Source of the DNA: Planctomycetaceae bacterium
GTDB taxonomy: Bacteria; Planctomycetota; Planctomycetia; Planctomycetales; Planctomycetaceae
Assembly (NCBI GenBank): GCA_020426125.1
Contig: JAGQQQ010000207.1
Location: 1-7,819 of the forward strand
Reading direction: 5' to 3'
Length of the DNA stretch: 7,819 bases
A program made the position numbers and the translations under genes. This document shows, in pieces, positions 5,737 through 7,819 of this stretch. Under the pieces are notes generated by a model that worked only from the letters and a program-made list of their open reading frames with translations, searched no databases and had not been told where the DNA came from. How positions within the stretch are numbered: the first letter of the stretch is position 1; every line of letters starts with the position of its first letter.

Positions 5737-6136
5737 GGACGAGTGTCTCGCTCGTTCAACCGATGCCGCCACTACGCCCTCTGCTGACTTCTGTGCCGCG
5801 ATCAGAAGACCTTACGATCTTCTCAGTTGAAGTTCGTAGGCAAGCCTTGACTTCAACACGACACAGACCTCCCGAGGTCAGTTTGACAATCTTCCACGCA
5901 CAACCGCCGGATTGACTGCCATGGTCCTTGATGGATCTGGACTTCGTTGATGCGTGCCAACTCGTCCGACCAAAACAGCCTCGTATCCGGTTCTTGTCCA
6001 TCGGCTCGCGTTTTCGATCCACGCTTCCTTCAGACGTGCGCCTCACGACGACGCCCTTGCGCTTCACTTTCCTTCACCTCCATCAGGCTGGAACGGGGAC
6101 TTCCACACCGCAAACTGTCAAACATGCTCGGCACAC
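5737..6136 (-). ncRNA. Group II intron 5' RNA region (domains I-III/IV)
   Basis: About 400 nt on the minus strand between the GTGTG end and the maturase fragment. Its phrases, such as GACAAGAACCGGATACGAGG and AAGTCAGCAGAGGG, are ones I associate with the 5' RNA of bacterial group II introns; this is from memory and unchecked. Structure is visible: AGAAGATC and GGTCTTCT form an 8-bp stem closed by the GNRA tetraloop GTAA (plus 5804-5823). TTGAAGT/ACTTCAA (5827-5833 and 5850-5856) and GACCTC/GAGGTC (5876-5889) form further stems. No protein-like frame is present here. Confidence 0.65.
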
Positions 6137-6168
6137 AAAAAAAGCCTTGAAACCGATGGCTTCAAGGC
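6137..6168 (-). terminator. Rho-independent terminator of the 324-aa secreted protein gene
   Basis: On the minus strand GCCTTGAAGCC, loop ATC, GGTTTCAAGGC (plus 6144-6168) forms an 11-bp stem with a single G-U pair. It is followed at once by seven T residues (plus 6137-6143). It starts about 50 nt after the stop codon at 6218. The next base, 6136, begins the group II intron. Confidence 0.92.
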
Positions 6169-6217
6169 CGTGATTGAAGGTCCGATTGCCGAATCGTGGC
6201 ACCACGCCTGAAGGAGG

Positions 6218-7192
6218 CTAATTATTCCGAGCTTGGCGGACGGCTCCACGAGCGTAGAAAACCTTGGGATCATCGATGATCCAGGGAGTCGACCAGGTTT
6301 TTCCATCGTCCGCCGAGCAGACGTTGAAGAAGACCGTGTTGAAGACCGTGCCCGGAATTCGGTAGGGATACGACGTGGTGATGTAGTCATCCGCCGTCAA
6401 GGGATCCACGCCTGGGCTAGCATAGTAGTGACATTTCGCATCGGGGGTCACCGACATGCCGAATGTCCACCATCCGGTTTGCCGTATGACCGGGCCCGTG
6501 ATTTCATGCCCCAGTTCGTTCGCCCTGATCAGGATCATCGCGTAAGGCTGTCCGGTCGTGTTGCGAGAATCGTTGGCAGGGATGAACTGGATAAAAAATC
6601 CTGGGTAGTAAGGTTCCTGTTCGGTGACGGTCCGGCTTGATCGGCGTCCGAACAGGCCGCGAGACTCCTTCACAACGGTTTGAGGACCCGACATCCCGGC
6701 GCGGATTCCAAAGGAGACACCGTTCCGTTGTTCCCATTGGTCCCATTCGGGAAGGTAAACATGAACGGTGAAGTTGGGCGTGTTCGAAACACTGAGCGGA
6801 CGGGCCGACAGGATCAAGTCATCTTGGGCCTGTTTGTATCCGGGGCGACCTGGAATTCCTGTATCCCGTGATCGGAGATACAAGGCCCCGGTGCTGCCGG
6901 GAAGACCACCGAGCGGAGTTTCGACTCGCTTGATGGAATCGGGCGCTCCGCGTTTGGGAGATTCCATCCATTTCCCGTTATTTGATCGACCCAGGGGAGA
7001 ACGAATCTGTTCGTCCTCCTCCTTGCTGCTTTTGGGCCATTTGTGATCGTACGAAAAATTTTCGCCTTCGAAGTCGTCAATGTTGACCAGCGTTCCCGTT
7101 CCGGGGACAACTTGGGCCACCGCCATGGCTGGTGTCAACATGACAGGGGTGGTCAGCAAAAGCACCCACAGTGTGTTGAATGAGAGTCGCAT
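6218..7192 (-). CDS. Secreted protein of unknown function, 324 aa
   Basis: The ATG at 7190-7192 opens a 324-residue frame ending in TAG at 6218-6220. The N-terminus has a clear Sec signal peptide: Arg2, a hydrophobic core (LWVLLLTTPVMLTP, residues 8-21) and an AVA site before Gln27, so cleavage after Ala26 is likely. The mature protein begins with a Pro/Gly linker, then VNIDDFEGENFSYDHKW. The rest is rich in Tyr, Trp and beta-forming segments (NFTVHVYLPEW, PGFFIQFIPAN, PYAMILIRANE, TGWWTFGMSV), suggesting a beta-sandwich such as a lectin-like fold. Two Cys (about 254 and 292) could form a disulfide. I recognise no catalytic motif or named family. The ribosome binding site is modest (AGGA about 12 nt upstream). 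It has its own intrinsic terminator, so it is probably monocistronic. Export to periplasm or beyond is inferred. Confidence 0.88.
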   Translation of the reverse strand: MRLSFNTLWVLLLTTPVMLTPAMAVAQVVPGTGTLVNIDDFEGENFSYDHKWPKSSKEEDEQIRSPLGRSNNGKWMESPKRGAPDSIKRVETPLGGLPGSTGALYLRSRDTGIPGRPGYKQAQDDLILSARPLSVSNTPNFTVHVYLPEWDQWEQRNGVSFGIRAGMSGPQTVVKESRGLFGRRSSRTVTEQEPYYPGFFIQFIPANDSRNTTGQPYAMILIRANELGHEITGPVIRQTGWWTFGMSVTPDAKCHYYASPGVDPLTADDYITTSYPYRIPGTVFNTVFFNVCSADDGKTWSTPWIIDDPKVFYARGAVRQARNN

Positions 7193-7212
7193 CGGAACAT
7201 TCCATCCTGGAG

Positions 7213-7244
7213 TCGCGAAATCCGAACAATCGCAATCTTCGCGA
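7213..7244. promoter_or_regulatory. Inverted repeat in the leader of the secreted protein gene
   Basis: TCGCGAA (7213-7219) and TTCGCGA (7238-7244) are perfect 7-bp inverted repeats separated by 18 nt, about 20-50 nt upstream of the start codon. This could be an operator or a leader hairpin. The rest of the 293-bp gap to 7485 shows no convincing -10/-35 pair. It also contains an imperfect repeat of an AAACGGCCGA-containing sequence near 7342-7358 and 7420-7435. Confidence 0.25.
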
Positions 7245-7434
7245 TGTTCTTTTTTGGTATCGGATAATTCGGCTGGAACGGTGATCCGAATTGCAGGGGG
7301 TCCGGTTAGGAAAGATGGAAGGGCAACTCCTTTCCTCCCTCCGGACCAAAACGGCCGATGCGATCTAACAGCTTCTCAAGCTCATTTCGGGTCGGGGACC
7401 GTCAGGTCACCCGATCTTCCGGTCGAAACGGCCG

Positions 7435-7454
7435 AAAACTCCGCGACGACGGAG
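7435..7454 (-). terminator. Weak intrinsic terminator after the ATL-like gene
   Basis: On the minus strand CTCCG and CGGAG (plus 7450-7454 and 7439-7443) form a 5-bp GC-rich stem with a 6-nt loop, followed by TTTT (plus 7435-7438). It lies about 32 nt after the stop at 7486. The position is right, but the stem and T-run are short. Confidence 0.38.
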
Positions 7455-7485
7455 ATCCAAAACGTTCAAAGAAATTCTCGAAGGA

Positions 7486-7819
7486 TCAGGGAGTGGATCC
7501 CTGGGCGGTCTCCACCGCGTCCCCCTCCCCTTTGCCATGTTCCCAGATCATAACACGAGCCTCATCAATCAGAACGGATGACCGTCCCTCCTCTCCGGAA
7601 TCTGAAATCTCAGCACCCCACTCCTCAAGCTCGCGCGCCTGTTCTCCCTTGGTTTTGACCGTCCCATCGTCACGGATCGCTCGCCACCATTGCAGGTGTG
7701 GCCAATCCTTGCGGATGGTTTTCAGGCATGTGACCATTGCACGACCATTTGCGCCGGCACTGAAACCAGCCCGTTGGGCGATGTCTGAGAACTTCGCGAC
7801 CTTGTCCGCCTTTTTCAGT
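7486..7819 (-). CDS. Alkyltransferase-like (ATL/MGMT DNA-binding domain) protein, 5' end outside window
   Basis: The frame is open from the right window edge to TGA at 7486-7488, giving 110 visible residues. An internal ATG at 7737 exists, but homology-like sequence continues upstream of it, so the gene is cut by the edge. Visible residues 7-47 follow the DNA-binding domain of O6-alkylguanine-DNA alkyltransferases: VAKFSDIAQRAGF resembles the helix of the TYGDIA type, GRAM at 25-28 matches the RAVG recognition helix with the DNA-flipping Arg, and HLQWWRAIRDDGTV (41-54) matches the PCHRVV active-site strand. The acceptor Cys is replaced by Trp44. Cys-less ATL proteins bind alkylated guanine and hand lesions to nucleotide excision repair instead of repairing them directly. 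An acidic 40-residue tail follows, which I do not recognise. A helix-turn-helix protein of another family is the main alternative. Confidence 0.62.
   Translation of the reverse strand, partial: LKKADKVAKFSDIAQRAGFSAGANGRAMVTCLKTIRKDWPHLQWWRAIRDDGTVKTKGEQARELEEWGAEISDSGEEGRSSVLIDEARVMIWEHGKGEGDAVETAQGSTP

Larger units (their letters stand above)
5090..6136 (-). mobile_element. Group II intron remnant, ~1.05 kb, internally deleted
   Basis: On the minus strand the element starts GTGTGCCGAG at 6136, matching the GUGYG consensus for group II intron 5' ends. It ends TATCCCGAT at 5090, matching the 3' AY consensus. Between these are a structured 5' RNA region, a C-terminal maturase remnant and a domain V/VI-like 3' end. 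A complete element of this kind is usually 1.9-2.5 kb, so roughly 0.7-1 kb is missing. The 5' RNA runs straight into the middle of the maturase near 5730-5737. The 5' junction directly follows the T-run of an intrinsic terminator, the preferred site of bacterial class C introns, although the maturase C-terminus does not look like typical class C. It cannot encode its own mobility; trans-splicing or trans-mobilisation by another maturase is conceivable but unproven. Confidence 0.8.

Noticed and set aside
5266..5787. A 173-codon plus-strand frame across the intron
   Set aside because: It is the antisense of the maturase remnant and intron RNA, with no recognisable protein features.
5756..6067. 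A 103-codon minus-strand frame in the intron 5' RNA
   Set aside because: The region is explained better as structured intron RNA with GNRA-capped and other stems. The translation is basic and unpatterned.
7342..7435. Imperfect direct repeat around AAACGGCCGA in the gap upstream of the secreted-protein gene
   Set aside because: There are only two copies of about 15-17 bp with mismatches, 78 bp apart. There is no array or spacing suggesting a CRISPR or iteron.
7080..7553. A 157-codon plus-strand frame covering the gap between the secreted-protein and ATL-like genes
   Set aside because: It overlaps the signal-peptide coding end of the secreted protein antisense and has no domain character.

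Overview
The window looks like part of a planctomycete chromosome. This is an inference from style, not from a search: a very long exported calcium-repeat protein, a lineage-restricted secreted protein of unknown family, a broken group II intron, an AbrB/Doc toxin-antitoxin pair, moderately high GC and wide intergenic gaps. No rRNA, tRNA, CRISPR array or intact transposase is visible.

Layout. Positions 1-3173 (+) hold the 3' part of a giant surface or secreted protein. It has a cadherin/Ig-like segment, an RTX-like Asp/Gly-rich segment and six ~50-residue FG-GAP/VCBS-type repeats. From 3174 to 3893 lies a poorly coding stretch with a cluster of GAGAC/GTCTC motifs, two small possible genes (59 and 47 aa) and a strong hairpin without a U-tract. 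Everything to the right reads leftward (-). There is a 75-aa conserved-looking protein of unknown function (3894-4121), then a two-gene toxin-antitoxin operon: an AbrB/MazE-like antitoxin (4773-5000) directly followed by a Doc-type Fic-fold toxin (4380-4772). A perfect palindrome overlaps the likely promoter of this operon.

From 5090 to 6136 there is a degenerate group II intron of about 1.05 kb. It keeps a GUGYG-like 5' end, structured 5' RNA and a domain V/VI-like 3' end. Its maturase has lost the N-terminal half, including the YADD motif, and the remainder carries an in-frame TGA. The apparent 5' splice junction falls exactly after the T-run of a Rho-independent terminator (6137-6168) that ends a 324-aa secreted protein gene (6218-7192). 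The right edge (7486-7819) carries the C-terminal part of a protein resembling the MGMT DNA-binding domain, in which the alkyl-accepting Cys is replaced by Trp, as in alkyltransferase-like (ATL) proteins.

How the parts relate. The toxin-antitoxin operon is the one clear functional unit. The intron has used a terminator as its landing site and now sits between the secreted-protein gene and the TA promoter. The 3.2-6.2 kb interval, with small orphan ORFs, a TA pair and an intron relic, reads as an accessory region between two ordinary chromosomal genes. The flanking giant protein and the ATL-like gene are both cut by the window edges.
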